Origin: Pyricularia pennisetigena
Lineage: Eukaryota; Ascomycota; Sordariomycetes; Magnaporthales; Pyriculariaceae
Reading direction: 5' to 3'
Length of the DNA: 64,000 nucleotides
NCBI RefSeq assembly: GCF_004337985.1
Contig: NC_043742.1
Location: 2,404,176-2,468,175, forward strand
Below are positions 10,015 to 21,207 of this stretch, piece by piece. Numbering within the stretch: the first letter of the stretch is position 1; every line of letters starts with the position of its first letter. The notes below the pieces were generated by a model. That model searched no databases. It worked only from the letters and a program-made list of their open reading frames with translations, and had not been told where the DNA came from. A program made the translations under genes and the position numbers.

Positions 10015-11285
10015 ATGAGCGGCTCGGGAGTCAAAACCCACGCCCTCGGCGACTTCCAGCTGACCTCGGGCGAGATCCTCCCGGGCGCCTTCATCGCCTA
10101 CGAGACCTTTGGCGAGCCCAGCAGCCCGGCAATCATCTACCCGACGTGGTACTCGGGGAGCATCTCGGACAACCACTGGCTCGTGGGACCGGGGAGGGCC
10201 CTGGACCCGGCCCGGTACTACATTGTGATCCCGGCGCTGTTCGGCGGCGGCCAGTCCTCCAGCCCGAGCAACATGCCGCACCTCGCGGGGACCAGGCCCT
10301 TCCCCGACGTCACGTTCCGCGACAACGTCACGGCGCAGCACCGCCTGGCGACCGAGCACCTCGGCATCTCGCGCGCGCGCGCCGTCCTGGGCTGGAGCAT
10401 GGGCGCCGCCCAGACCTACCAGTGGCTGACGCAGTACCCGGACTTTATGGATCTCGCCGTGCCCTTCTGCGGCAGCGCCAGGACGAGCCTGCACAACCAG
10501 GTCTTCCTCGAGGGCGTCAAGAGCGCCCTGCTGGCCGCCAAGGGCGCCTCGTCCGCCGGCAGCTGCGCCGGCGAGAACGGCTCCGCCGGCGGGTATCGGA
10601 CTTGGACGGCCCAGGAAAGGGTCACGGGTCTCAAGGCGCTCGGGAGGGTCTACGCCGGCTGGGGTTTCAGCCAGGCCTTTTACCGCGAGAGGCTATACGA
10701 GGGTATGGGATACGGGAGCTTGGAGGATTTCATGGTCGGGTTCTGGGAGGCGTGGGCCTGCTCAAAAGGTTCTTTTTTTTTTTTTTTTTTTTTTTTTCAG
10801 CCATGACACTCTTTTCTTGTCTCCTCCCCTCAAGTGCAATATTCAAAGATCTGCACACGAAAGTTGCAGTACTCGGCTGACATACTATTTGACCCCCAGA
10901 TCCGGAGAACATGCTCGTGATGCTCCACACATGGCAGGCTGGAGACGTCTCCAATCAAGAGCCCTACGGCGGGAGTTTCGAATCGGCCATGAAGGGCATC
11001 AAGGCCAAGACTTTGGTGTTGCCTGGAAAGACTGATCTGTACTTCCCACCGGAGGACAGCGAGCATGAGGTGCAATGCATGAAAGAGGGCGTCGGGAAGT
11101 GCATCGCTTTCCCATCGATATGGGGCCATTGGCAAGTATCCCTTTTCACGAGTGCATTTCGAGAATGGAACGTGTTAACATTTTCTTCTACGCATAGGGC
11201 TGGAGGACCGGGACAAAGCAAGGTCGACGTGGAGTGGCTTGATGAGAAGCTGAAGATTTTCCTGGGAACTGGTGAATTCCCGTAA
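10015..11285 (+). CDS. alpha/beta hydrolase of the homoserine O-acetyltransferase (MetX)-like family
   Basis: Exons 10015-10768, 10900-11131 and 11198-11285 give 357 residues. The catalytic triad is visible: Ser128 in the elbow GWSMGAAQ, Asp297 in LPGKTDLYFPPED and His328 in WGHWAGGPG. GPGRALDPARYYIV and the FGGGQSSSPSN oxyanion region also match the MetX fold. Fungal members of this group are often annotated as homoserine acetyltransferase, but many are probably other esterases or acyltransferases, so the substrate is open. The first intron holds a 25-T run. The second intron appears to be GC-AG (TTG then GCAAGT...CATAG); this join restores HWAGGPG, whereas a GT donor does not. Convergent with the peptidase gene that ends at 11794. 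Confidence 0.87.
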
Positions 11286-11793
11286 ATGTTCAGACTCAGT
11301 CATCCTGAGAAGCTTCATCGTGGCTTGCTGGGTTTAATGCCCTACATATAATATAATGCGCCGAGGGACAATATTTGATGCTTCTTCTCCATCCACAAAC
11401 TACAATGCGTGTTGCAAAGCATCCATCTTTTTTCCAGAATTGCCGACAGTTTCGTATTTGAGTATCGATGGCCGTGTCACCTTCAGCATATGACGCTTAG
11501 CTCGAAATCCATCAACAGCGTCGGGTAAACTGCCTAACCTCAGACTCGAAGCGGCCAACCTCAGACGTTGCGTGTTGCTCTACACAGACTTGAGCTGGGC
11601 GTATGCATCCGAACACATTGTTTTAGTCACAACCATTACGATGCAAGTTCTGCGTCCTTGTACAGCCAGGATATGATCAATGTTCGATAATTGCCAAAAG
11701 TATAGCAGAAAATCAAGCATAAGTCGTAAGCAAAGTGAAGCGCGATAGTGGGTAGCGTCATGCATCATATTCCGTCAATAAATACTATCACAC
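11286..11793. other. convergent 3' spacer
   Basis: Lies between two gene ends that face each other. Nothing coding seen. Confidence 0.4.
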
Positions 11794-13401
11794 CTAGCTT
11801 GAGGAGATGATCTTCTCCATCTCCTGCGCGTCCTTTACGGCCGTCGTCAGGTTGTCATATCCATCTTTGGTGATCACTACGTTGTCCTCGATCCTGCACA
11901 GCAAGAAGTCAGCACACATCAAGTGTCAAAACCTAGAGTTGGGCCTTGTCACATACCTAACACCACCAACATCCCAGTACTTGTCCAACACCGCGGCGTC
12001 GATATACTTGGAGTGCTTCTCGTCTTTGAGATAAGGCTCGATGATAAAGTTGCAAAAGTAGATCTGACCAAGAGACAACAGAAAACAAGTCAGCAAAGAG
12101 GCGACGCCCAAAAATTGTCACTCGAGCGGAAAACTTACGCCTGGCTCGACAGTGATCACGCTACCAGCCGGCAGCGTTCCCCTGACCCTCAGATACCTAA
12201 ACATGGAGTCCTTGTCCTGGTAGTTGGCATTGCCACCCGTGTCGTGCGTGTCCATGCCGAGGTAGTGCCCCAGCCCGTGAGGGAAGAAAGCGACGCTGGT
12301 CCTGCTCTCGAGTATCTCGTCGACGCTAAACCCCTTCTTGAAGATGCCGGCCGCCAGCAGCCCCTCGATGGCGACGCGGTGCGCGTGCACGTGCACGTCG
12401 TCCCACCGCACGCCCTCCTTGAGCATGGCCAGAGTCTCGAGCTGCATGCGCAGGACCGTGTCGTATATGGCGCGCGACTCGGGCGTGAAGCTGCCCGAGA
12501 TGGGGAACGTGCGGGTGATGTCGGATGCGTAGCAGTTGAGCTCGCACGCGGCGTCCAGCAGCAGGTTGAGCTTGCCCGCGGTCGGCTCGTCGTTCTTGAC
12601 GTAGTGCAGCGTCGCGGCGGCGCGGCCCGCGGCCACGATCGAGTGGTAGGCCATGTGAGGCGCGCCGCGGCTGATGCACTCGGCCAGGAAGGTGGCGTAC
12701 AGCTCGCGCTCGTTGCTGACGTGCCGGACGCGTTTCAGGACTGCGAGGTGGGCGGCGCTCGAGATTTCGTTGGCCTTGGCGATGAGGGCGACCTCATAGT
12801 CAGTCTTGACTACGCGCGCGCGCTCGATGGCCGGCTTGAGGACGTCAAAGTTCTTTGCTCCAAAGCCGAGGAAGGTTATGCTGTCCGAGACCTGATTCGG
12901 GATCGCATAGACGGTGGACGAGGAGGCCGCTTCGGCAAGGCTGGTTAGGGCGGCGTTGACCTCGTGGGTGTAGCGAACCTCGTCGACGTCGTACTTTTGC
13001 AGCGCCTCCGAGGCGGACATAGGCAAGCCCGACCAGATGACGGATTCGGGGTCAACAGGCGGGATGTAGAGAGTTGAGCGGGAGGTGGCAATGTCGTAGG
13101 TGAAGTAGCAGTCTGGGAGTTCGCAGCCGGTCAGGTAGTAGAAGTAGCGGCGCTGTCTGTTGCCATTGACTGCTCAGTTTTGGTCATAAAGGGCGGCAAG
13201 GCCTCAAGTTGCGTTTTTGTGGTCGTACCGGAAGTGCTCCTCGCTGTCATTATCCTCAATCATTTTGGTCTTCTGTCCCTCCAGGTAAAGAACCCCGCTG
13301 GCGTCGGGCTGGCTAGACCGGATGAGCTCGACGACGCGCCTGGCGTGTTCCTTGGCGGGATACTTGCCCTTGAGAACATCATCGTAGTTTTTGGTCGCCA
13401 T
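11794..13401 (-). CDS. Xaa-Pro aminopeptidase (M24B, PepP-like)
   Basis: Four exons on the minus strand, 13401-13229, 13156-12139, 12063-11957 and 11893-11794, give 465 residues from [12 protein letters not shown]. An N-terminal AMP_N-type domain includes [18 protein letters not shown]. The C-terminal pita-bread domain shows the two-metal ligands in order: Asp in LLLDAACE, Asp in SDITRTFP, His in [15 protein letters not shown], Glu in TVEPGIYFCN and Glu in IEDNVVIT. The enzyme removes N-terminal residues preceding proline using two Mn(II) ions. The frame stays open upstream to an ATG at 13629, adding 76 Arg/Ser-rich residues like a mitochondrial presequence, so a second mitochondrial form is possible. 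Confidence 0.92.
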
Positions 13402-14252
13402 CGTTAGCGCACGAGTGCCGTAGCGACAGGAGGTACGGAGGGGCTCTAGTGAAGCCGAGGCTTTGTGTGGTCGGGAGAAACTTTGGGGCGATCGCAGTGA
13501 CGCGGTTGGATATGTGGCGTTTGTCCAGCACGCAAACGGCCTAAAGTTTGTCAGGAGTCGTAGTTGTGGTCGTGTGTGGGACAGAGTTCGTCGTGGATAA
13601 ACGCTTGAGATGGAGCGCAGTATATGCATCTGAGCTATGCGCTGGTGCGGCGGCACCAAAATCAATTGGGGGCCGGAGTCTCGCTGTATGAGGTGCCTTA
13701 TCTCGGTCACTGTAGGCTGCCGGGCTGCTTTGTCACCAGTCAGTCGTAGCTTTGTGCCCGCAAATTTGCCCCGCTGCATTAGAACCCTGGTTGTGGAGCG
13801 ATATGAAGTCAGAGCGGCGGGGTAGCTTGCCGATGCTTGCCGACAGCCTTCCTCTACCATGGACGCTGATAATGGGACAGTTCTGAAGAGAACATCCGCT
13901 TTCTGACCGGTGCATGGAACGCAAAAACACTTCTTGAAATACTGGCATCATACGTCTATATAAACAGTACTCTGCTTAAATAAGGGCAGTTTACGGAACA
14001 TGCGATAATTCCAATTGTAGTCGATATTGCTGCCCTTGGTCTGTCTCCAACGGGCAAAGAATGAAATGCTTGTGACTTAAAGGAAGACCCCTGAAACGCA
14101 AAACCTGACCAAGAAGACCCGCTATGCTGCTATTTTCAATAAATGCCATCAATTGGATAACAAAACCCACCGGATTTTCATAATGAGCTTTCACGTGCCC
14201 AGCCGGCCATAGACAATCTCAGCACTGCTCGGACTCAAACCATGCCACTGGG
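13402..14252. other. spacer and peptidase promoter/leader
   Basis: Separates the peptidase start from the cyclin stop. The first 230 bp can encode a presequence-like extension of the peptidase; otherwise no gene seen. Confidence 0.4.
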
Positions 14253-15443
14253 TCACACCTCACTATCGCCTGAGGCCGCCTTTGGCCTCCTAGAAAGGTT
14301 CATCTCCAAGCCACCGCCGCCGCCGTCGTCCACCTCCGCTGCAGCCGTCTGGGACCCATCCTCAATGTACCCACCTCCCAGCAAAAACCCGCTGCCGCTA
14401 GGACTCATACGCGGGTCCGGCGGCTTCCGCATGACGTTCCAATGACTCCTCATCTCGTCCTGATTGACGACCAGCTCGAAGCTGGCGAGGAAGCAGAAGC
14501 TAATCTCGAGCCGGGCAAGCTCCGACGCCGTGACGCCGCCAACCTGCGCAAATCGTCTGTGCGAGTAGCACCGGTCCTCGAGAGCCTTGTTGGCCACCCG
14601 CAGGCCGGCCAGGAGCAGCCGGTGTGCGTTCCGCCGCGTCACGGCGATGGCACGCTCGTCCACCGCCAGCCGGTGCAGGTACAGCGACGTCGCTAGGTAC
14701 ACGCCCGTCGACGCAGGGCAGAAGCGGTGCAGCCGCGCCAGGTAGTCGGCGATGCCGATGGGCGGCGGCTTTTTGGAGTAGAACTTGCGCGTGATTACGC
14801 TGTGCTGTACGTTCACCGGCTGCGCGTTGTCGCCCACCACTGTATATGGCTCGGGCGTCGACGGGGGTGGGTGTGCGCCGCCTTCGCCGCCGCTGCTGGT
14901 CCCTGGTGGCGCGTCCCGCAGCATGACGCCGTCGATACATCTCCCTTCCTGCTGCGCCGCAGCCCGACTGTTTTCCCTCGCCTCGGCAGCCCGCTGAGCC
15001 TTGGCTTCCGCCTCGAGCCGCAACCGCACCAGCGTCCTGGCCGAGTGCGAGCGCACAATGTCCTGCTTCTCCGCCTCCATTCCACGCATCCGGGGGGCCT
15101 CGGGTCTTTCGGGGGCGGGACTGGGTGGTATGTCACCGGTTGATTGGACAAGCGCCTCGATGCCGGAGCCGAGTAGACGCATGGCTGCGGCAGGCGGTAT
15201 GCTGAAAATGTCATCGTCGAGCTCGTCTAGCAATTGCTGTTCGGTACGCGGGGATGACAGGGGCGGCGACGTGGTTTGTGTGTGCTCGTCGGCGCAAAAG
15301 TGAGCGTCAGTTGCCGGGTCCGGTGGTGGAGGCGGTTGGTCGGGCGGTGAGGGCGATTTGGATCCCGGCGGCGTCGAGGATTGTGGTTGCGGCGATGCTG
15401 AGGCGGCCGCTGTCCCGCCGTCGGCTTCTGGGCGGGGAGACAT
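14253..15443 (-). CDS. Pho80-type cyclin
   Basis: Single exon of 396 residues. The first half is low-complexity Pro/Ser/Ala-rich and probably disordered. The second half contains a Pho80/PCL-type cyclin box: FYSKKPPPIGIADYLARL, then a helix ending in VYLATSLYLHRL, RRNAHRLLLAGLRVANKAL, and FAQVGGVTASELARLE. The VGGV.SELN/ARLE segment is typical of Pho80-like cyclins, which bind Pho85-class CDKs in phosphate signalling and related nutrient control. The C terminus is Gly-rich. Which of the several fungal Pho80-like paralogues this is cannot be decided here. Confidence 0.85.
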   Translation of the reverse strand: MSPRPEADGGTAAASASPQPQSSTPPGSKSPSPPDQPPPPPDPATDAHFCADEHTQTTSPPLSSPRTEQQLLDELDDDIFSIPPAAAMRLLGSGIEALVQSTGDIPPSPAPERPEAPRMRGMEAEKQDIVRSHSARTLVRLRLEAEAKAQRAAEARENSRAAAQQEGRCIDGVMLRDAPPGTSSGGEGGAHPPPSTPEPYTVVGDNAQPVNVQHSVITRKFYSKKPPPIGIADYLARLHRFCPASTGVYLATSLYLHRLAVDERAIAVTRRNAHRLLLAGLRVANKALEDRCYSHRRFAQVGGVTASELARLEISFCFLASFELVVNQDEMRSHWNVMRKPPDPRMSPSGSGFLLGGGYIEDGSQTAAAEVDDGGGGGLEMNLSRRPKAASGDSEV

Positions 15444-15720
15444 AACCCCTGGAGTTTGACGCTAGCGTTCGTGCCGCTCGCTTCTCGAGTGCGACGGCAG
15501 TGAATTGTATCGTACTCGGTAGATTGGCTGGCACGAAACGATTAAAGTCAACCTTAGGTCAATTCGTCGGCTTTGGTCTGATGCGGCACGGATTGGTGCA
15601 AACGGGGGCGTCTGTCTCGTCGGTGTAAATGCCGGCTCAGTCGTACGGTTCAGGGCCCAGGTGGCTCCGAGAGGCTGTCTAATTTGGCGGCCCCCACACT
15701 CATGGTCTCGTGGTCGTCTC

Positions 15721-15761
<41 letters not shown>

Positions 15762-17291
15762 TGCTTCAAGCACTGCCGAATAATGTCCGAAAGGACGAGG
15801 TTTGGGAGTTTGAACGATCCAAACCGACGGGGACACGCTAGGTGGGTGTGCTCTGGTTTGCTTTTTGTGACTGATGTGGCCTGTTGCATGTGAGTTTGTT
15901 TGTTTGTTTTGGTGTACTTTTCTTCTTCTTTAGTGTCGAAAAGGGTTTTCAAACCACAAGAATTCTTGGTCCCGTGTTGCGTGAGGGAAACCTTCAATTC
16001 TGTGTTGGCAGATCCAAAATGCCTGTGCGCAAGACAGACAGACACTGGGTGCGGGGCATCGACAAGGGCCCCGGGATTGGCGCTATTGTCGGGTAAAGAT
16101 CCCGACAGCTGAGAGCGGGCTTTGTTGGCCCTGGGGCTTTCCTCTTCTGGAGTCAATGACAATGAAAGGTCAGGCCAGATCAGATGGGACGTATAAAAGA
16201 ACTGACGGAAGCTGCCACTCTAAATTTGTAATCACACTTTTGGTTATGATCGGACGCTTGCTTGATTTGCATCTAGCAAAAATTGCAACAGAAGCCAATT
16301 TATCTACAGCAAATGCAGGGCCCGCGGAGCCGGGGCTTTTCCGCAGTTCACGACAGGGCGGCGCAGGCAAGCGAACCGTCCAAGCCGTCTTTCGGCAAAG
16401 GCCTCGCTTGTCTCGCTATCCAAGGGTGGCGATTTTTTTTTTTTTTTTTTCGCCTTGGTGAAGATGGTCAAGGTGCATTGCCAAGCTGATTCAGAGTGAT
16501 TATGATCGCTTAACCCGATAAGTTCGAGCGTTGATATTCTTTGGGAATAGGTTGGGGTGGCGATGGTGTTGCCAGTAAAGAAGAAGAAGACAAGACGTGT
16601 GCACGTATCCATACGTTACGATGATGAGTAGATCCCCAATTTGTCTTTATCCATCGAAAACAAGAGAGTCGTGGGTCGTTGAATGCATCTCCACAAAAGT
16701 ACTATGTGCTGCTGAGATGAGTTTGCAATGCTAGACTGATTTAAACGACACTATTCAAGAGCTTATGCTTGGTCCCAACCTTGTATTACTAGACTAGGTC
16801 TGAACTGGATAATAAAAGGCGCCTCTATGTCAGAATTGTGTTCATCTGGTCTTTCTCTTCGCGACTACGTGTCCTACCGACGGACTGGCGGTAGTCAAGG
16901 GAATGCGCAGCGGGGTAAAAATTCCAATTGCCGGTAAATTGATTTCTTTTCAGCACTCAGGGTTGTTTCGGACCGAGTCTGGCCAATTCTTCCGTTTTGA
17001 GTCTGGAAGCTTTATTCACACCATCCCCGAAAAGACCACACAACGAGCTCTTATACCTAGTTTCCTCGTGCACCCATCACGTTTGTGGAACTGTTTTGCA
17101 TCAAAAACAAAGTCGACTCGAGGAGCTCCTATTTCATCCAATCTGTTCGTACCATCCTCGGTACGGACTGCAATTTGCTGCCCGGCAGCCATGCATACAT
17201 TATCAGACGAGCAGGCACAAGTCTGGAACAGTCTAACCAAAAACAAGAAGAAGAAAAAAAAGACTGCCTATTGATAAAGCTGTTAATATGT
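15444..17291. other. long spacer, no supported gene
   Basis: About 1.85 kb with a 35-T run (15724-15758) and an 18-T run (16433-16450). Open frames here are low-complexity artefacts of these runs. No signal peptide, domain or spliceable gene was recognised. Confidence 0.45.
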
Positions 17292-19202
17292 TTAGCTTCC
17301 AGGGACAACCTTGCAGTCCAACACGGCCGACATGCCACCATTGACCACCTTGATCGCCTCGGCCAGCTTGGCCTCAAAGTCAACCGCTTTGTCCACCCTC
17401 GCCGCAAACAAATCGCCGTCCGCTGCGGCCTTGGCAATTCCAGAGTAGTCTGGTACGGGGTCGAAAGAAATGTTGAGCTCCTCGTGCGTCGCCGTCGATC
17501 CTTCGCCATCCGGGTGCACCAGGAGGAGGGATCTCTTGGGTGCATGCCAGCCTGAGAGTGCGGACGCGCGTTAGTAACGATCGCATCGGCATAGATGTGA
17601 TTGAAGATTCAAAGTAAGTCAGAGTCTACTCACCAGCATTGTTCAGGATGATGGTCAACACCGGGATGCCATATCGCTTTCCGATCCAGTGCACGCTGGA
17701 CGGGACGCTGAAAAGGAAAGTTCCGTCGGCGACAACCTGGCACACAAACTTGCCCTTGCCTTTGCCGCCGTGAATGGTGTCGGTGGCGAGCTTTAAGCCC
17801 AAAGCGGCGCCACCCGACCATCCAAGCCCACCGCCTCCGCAGTTGTACCACGTGCCGGGAAGGATGGGCTGCAGGGCATCGTGCGTCCACAGCGTGTTTG
17901 TCACGGCCTCGATAGCGAAAATGGTGTCCTCGGGCACCGAAGCCCTCACCTTGCGGCATACGTAGCCCGCCCCAAACGTCCCGTCGTCGTGCGGTTTGCA
18001 GCGCGCTTCGATGGTGGCCAGCAGCTTGCTGTGGCTGCTCTCCCGGGCGGCGGCCTCCGTCTTACTCGTGATCAGCGCCTTGTTCGCCTTCAGGTGCGCG
18101 GCGAGCTGCTGCACGGCCGTCAGACTGCAGGCCCTGTATCGCGCCTCGGCAGAGACGTAGAATACCGGCATCATCTGCTTGAGCGGGTCCGAGTCGATGT
18201 GGAAAACGCGAGCGTTGGCGTGCGGCTTGCACTGCGTCGGGATCCAGGGGACGTCAACATCTAGGAGGATGATGACGTCGGCCGTCTCGATTTCGGGCGC
18301 GGCGCCGTACCGCAGGCCCAGCCAGGCGGGGTGGTTTGCAGGGAAGCTCATCTCGCTTCCCGCCGCGTCGAGGATCTGGAGAGCGGGCACGGTATCGGCG
18401 AGCTCGACGAGGGCAGCAGGGACCTCCTGGTTACGGGCAGCGTAGCCCACGATGAGGATGGGCTGCTTTGCACCACCGAGCGCCTCGGATATGTTTTGCA
18501 CCGCCTTGGCCGACAATGCGCCCAGCTCGACCGGCTCGGCAAGCTTCCTGTCCAGTTCGTACGGCTTGATTTCCTCCTCCATGACCTCCCTCGCACCGTA
18601 CAGGTACACGGGGCCCTGAGGCTGGCTGATTGCAAACTGCAGGGCCCTGGCCACCATCTGTTTCACGTTCTTTCCCGTCTTGAGCTCCGCACTGTAGCGG
18701 CAGTACTGGCTCACAATCTGCTTCTGGTCCGGCACGTCCTGGACCCAGTGGATGAACTCGGTACGGGACCCACGCATCTCACCCTCGATCGTAAAGGGTG
18801 AAAGCCCCGCGAAGACAAGCACGGGCGCCCGTCCCGTTGATGCGTTGTGCACCGCCGCCCCAAGGCCTTGGGTGCCGACGTCGACGTGGACAATGACGCA
18901 CTGGGGTTGGTTCGTCAGGCGGGCGTAGCCATCCGCCATGGACATGGCGACCATCTACATGATTTTACGAGGTCAGGTCCGTCAGTCCTCCGCTTCTCGG
19001 GGGAAAGAAGACATCGGTGATTGCAGGGTGAACTTACCTCATTGGGACATGTTATAATTCTCGGAAATTGGCCCTTCTTTTCGCGTGTGCCCTTGACCAT
19101 AGCCTCAATAATGCTAGGATGGTCAGAACCGAGATTGACGAAGCAATGCGTGACACCGGCTTCCCATAGCGCCTCAAAAAAGGCAAATGATGTCGTATAC
19201 AT
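17292..19202 (-). CDS. ThDP-dependent enzyme (acetolactate synthase/2-oxoacid decarboxylase-like)
   Basis: Exons 19202-19038, 18954-17634 and 17551-17292 give 581 residues. The start MYTTSFAFFEALWEAGV leads to the conserved catalytic Glu at residue 55 (CPNE, at the first splice). MSMADGYARLT and VHVDVGTQGLGAAVHNAS are typical of the pyrimidine-binding domain. The central domain has QPILIVGYAAR. The pyrophosphate-binding domain has ADGTFLFSVP (about residue 464) ending at NNAGW (about 492-496). In most relatives the first residue of this motif is Gly (GDG); here it is Ala. The product could be an acetolactate synthase-like lyase or benzoylformate/2-oxoacid decarboxylase. No targeting presequence from this ATG. 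Confidence 0.85.
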
Positions 19203-20036
19203 GTTGGGCAATTTGAAGAGCTGCAACAAGCAGCGGACGCGTTGGCGATCTCGAAATCTGAAGGCCTCTGTAGAACTGTACAACCGAAATATATGCTCGG
19301 GTTTTGAGGGGTCTTGCCCCGAGACGAAAGTTTGGAGAAGTGAGGGGAGGGTTGGCTGTGGATCGGCAAAAGAACTACCGAGCTCCGTCTCTTGCCGGGA
19401 AAACAAGATTCCAGTGTCGGGCTGTCACTGGAGCAGACAACCAACGCGAGGTTGAAGTGGGGAGGGTGAGCGAGTCTCCCTGCAACACAGCTCTGCTCCA
19501 AGCTGTATTCTGGGTGGTTGAGTTGGATGTGGTGGGATATTTGAGTTAGGACCGGAACACCTTTGTTTTTTTTGGGGTTCGAAAACCAGTCCAAGCTAAC
19601 GTGGCTTGGCTTGGAGACGGTATCGGAGTGCCGGTCGACCTCGGTAATTGGTGTCGAGAGGTCTGGGCGTTTTCCAGACAAAAGTAGTGAGAGAAAAAAA
19701 AAAAAAAAAAGAATTATCTCTAGAACTCAGCAGTGACAATTCTTTGTCTGGGAGCCACTGAAATATAAGAGAAATGCTGCCGGCAATCAACGGATCAACT
19801 GCCGTCGAGTTGCCAGGTACAATATAAGTATCGGAGTTGCCATTTAAAGAACCAACTGTGAGGTAATCAGTGGGCACATGATGGCACTCAACCCCTGCTC
19901 CTGCTGCTTCGATGGGCGCAGGGTACTAACTAAGCTAGTCAGGCAAGAAGTGGGAATGCATCCCCGCACCCCACCAGAGTCCGAAGCTCAGTCACAAACG
20001 TTGATTGATTGATCTCGACATTCAGACGTGGACGAT

Positions 20037-20070
<34 letters not shown>

Positions 20071-21207
20071 CTTTTCATTAAGGGAACTTATTCAAATTTA
20101 CTGATCTATGAGCTTCCTGGCTTGCACTAGAGCATAATTGACTGTAACCATTGACTTTTTCCGAGGGCATTTCCATCTCTTTTTGACATCGAAAAGTTCA
20201 TCAGTCCTTTGGAACTGGTTCGATTTCTCCACTTCGTGATCATTATCATCAAACGTGATGGAGCCGGGTCTCCACAGGCCTGCACGCCCTCCATCTTGTC
20301 ACGCCCTTTCAATGACATTGTTGCTTCCGGAAAGTATGAAGCTGGATCGAAATATACTCCGCACTTATTAACAGTACATACTATTATCGGTGGTATTTGA
20401 CTAGGATGGGACTAATATTGTCATGACACGAGGTCGGTTGGAATCCCATGGACCCTGCTGGCTGCCGGCTATTCGCGGCTTGGGCAGCTTCAATGAGTTT
20501 CTGTCACAAGAAAAGACTTGGTTGGTTTAACCCCAGGTAGCTAGTGAGTTGACCAACAGTCTCGCCAATCTAGTTTGAAAGCTAGTTTTTGGTACGTAAA
20601 GAATATGCTTCCCGCCAAGCACCACGGTATTTCTGCTGACTTGCATCCACGTCTGTCATCTGATGTGACAACCCATTTTGTATCTCTCTCTGGAAAAGAC
20701 AAGACTCATAGCACCCCTCGTGCATAATATTGACAACAGCAGAACAAATGCCAGTAATTCACCGTACCCAGTATCCTCCCCAAGCCCAGAGTAGGTGTAC
20801 AGGGCGTGATTTCGGTAAATTTCTCGAGGATATATCTGACCTATCAAGTGCATTTTACGGTAAACCAAAGGGTATATCACGTTAAGATTGAGTGCATGAA
20901 AACGGCGCTTTATCAAACGTGGTTGCTGCGTCCAGGATTATTTGTTCCATCACTGGACTGGTCTTGAAAAGATTATTGTAATGGGAACCTTGACCAGACA
21001 ACTGCTGGCCAGTTTATTATTCTATTTTGTATGTGCGATCCGAGCTTCATTGTGACTGCCAGTCACTGAAAGGCTTGCTTCTTCCATCTACTGGGGGCCA
21101 ACTTGAATGAGCAGGGAGATTGATTAGATGATTCTTACTACAGTAAAGCTAGTGTTATTCGCTGTGTACTTTTTAACACTGAACACGCAAACTTAAGCTA
21201 ATACCAA
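19203..21207. other. long spacer, no supported gene
   Basis: Includes the ThDP-enzyme promoter, a 17-A run (19694-19710) and a 28-T run (20040-20067). No gene recognised. Confidence 0.45.

Noticed and set aside
11923..12948. 341-codon plus-strand frame over the Xaa-Pro aminopeptidase
   Set aside because: Low-complexity shadow; the minus strand holds the metal-binding motifs.
15650..16162. 170-codon minus frame with a long Lys run
   Set aside because: Lys run is translated poly-A; no domain or signal peptide, flanks unlike coding DNA.
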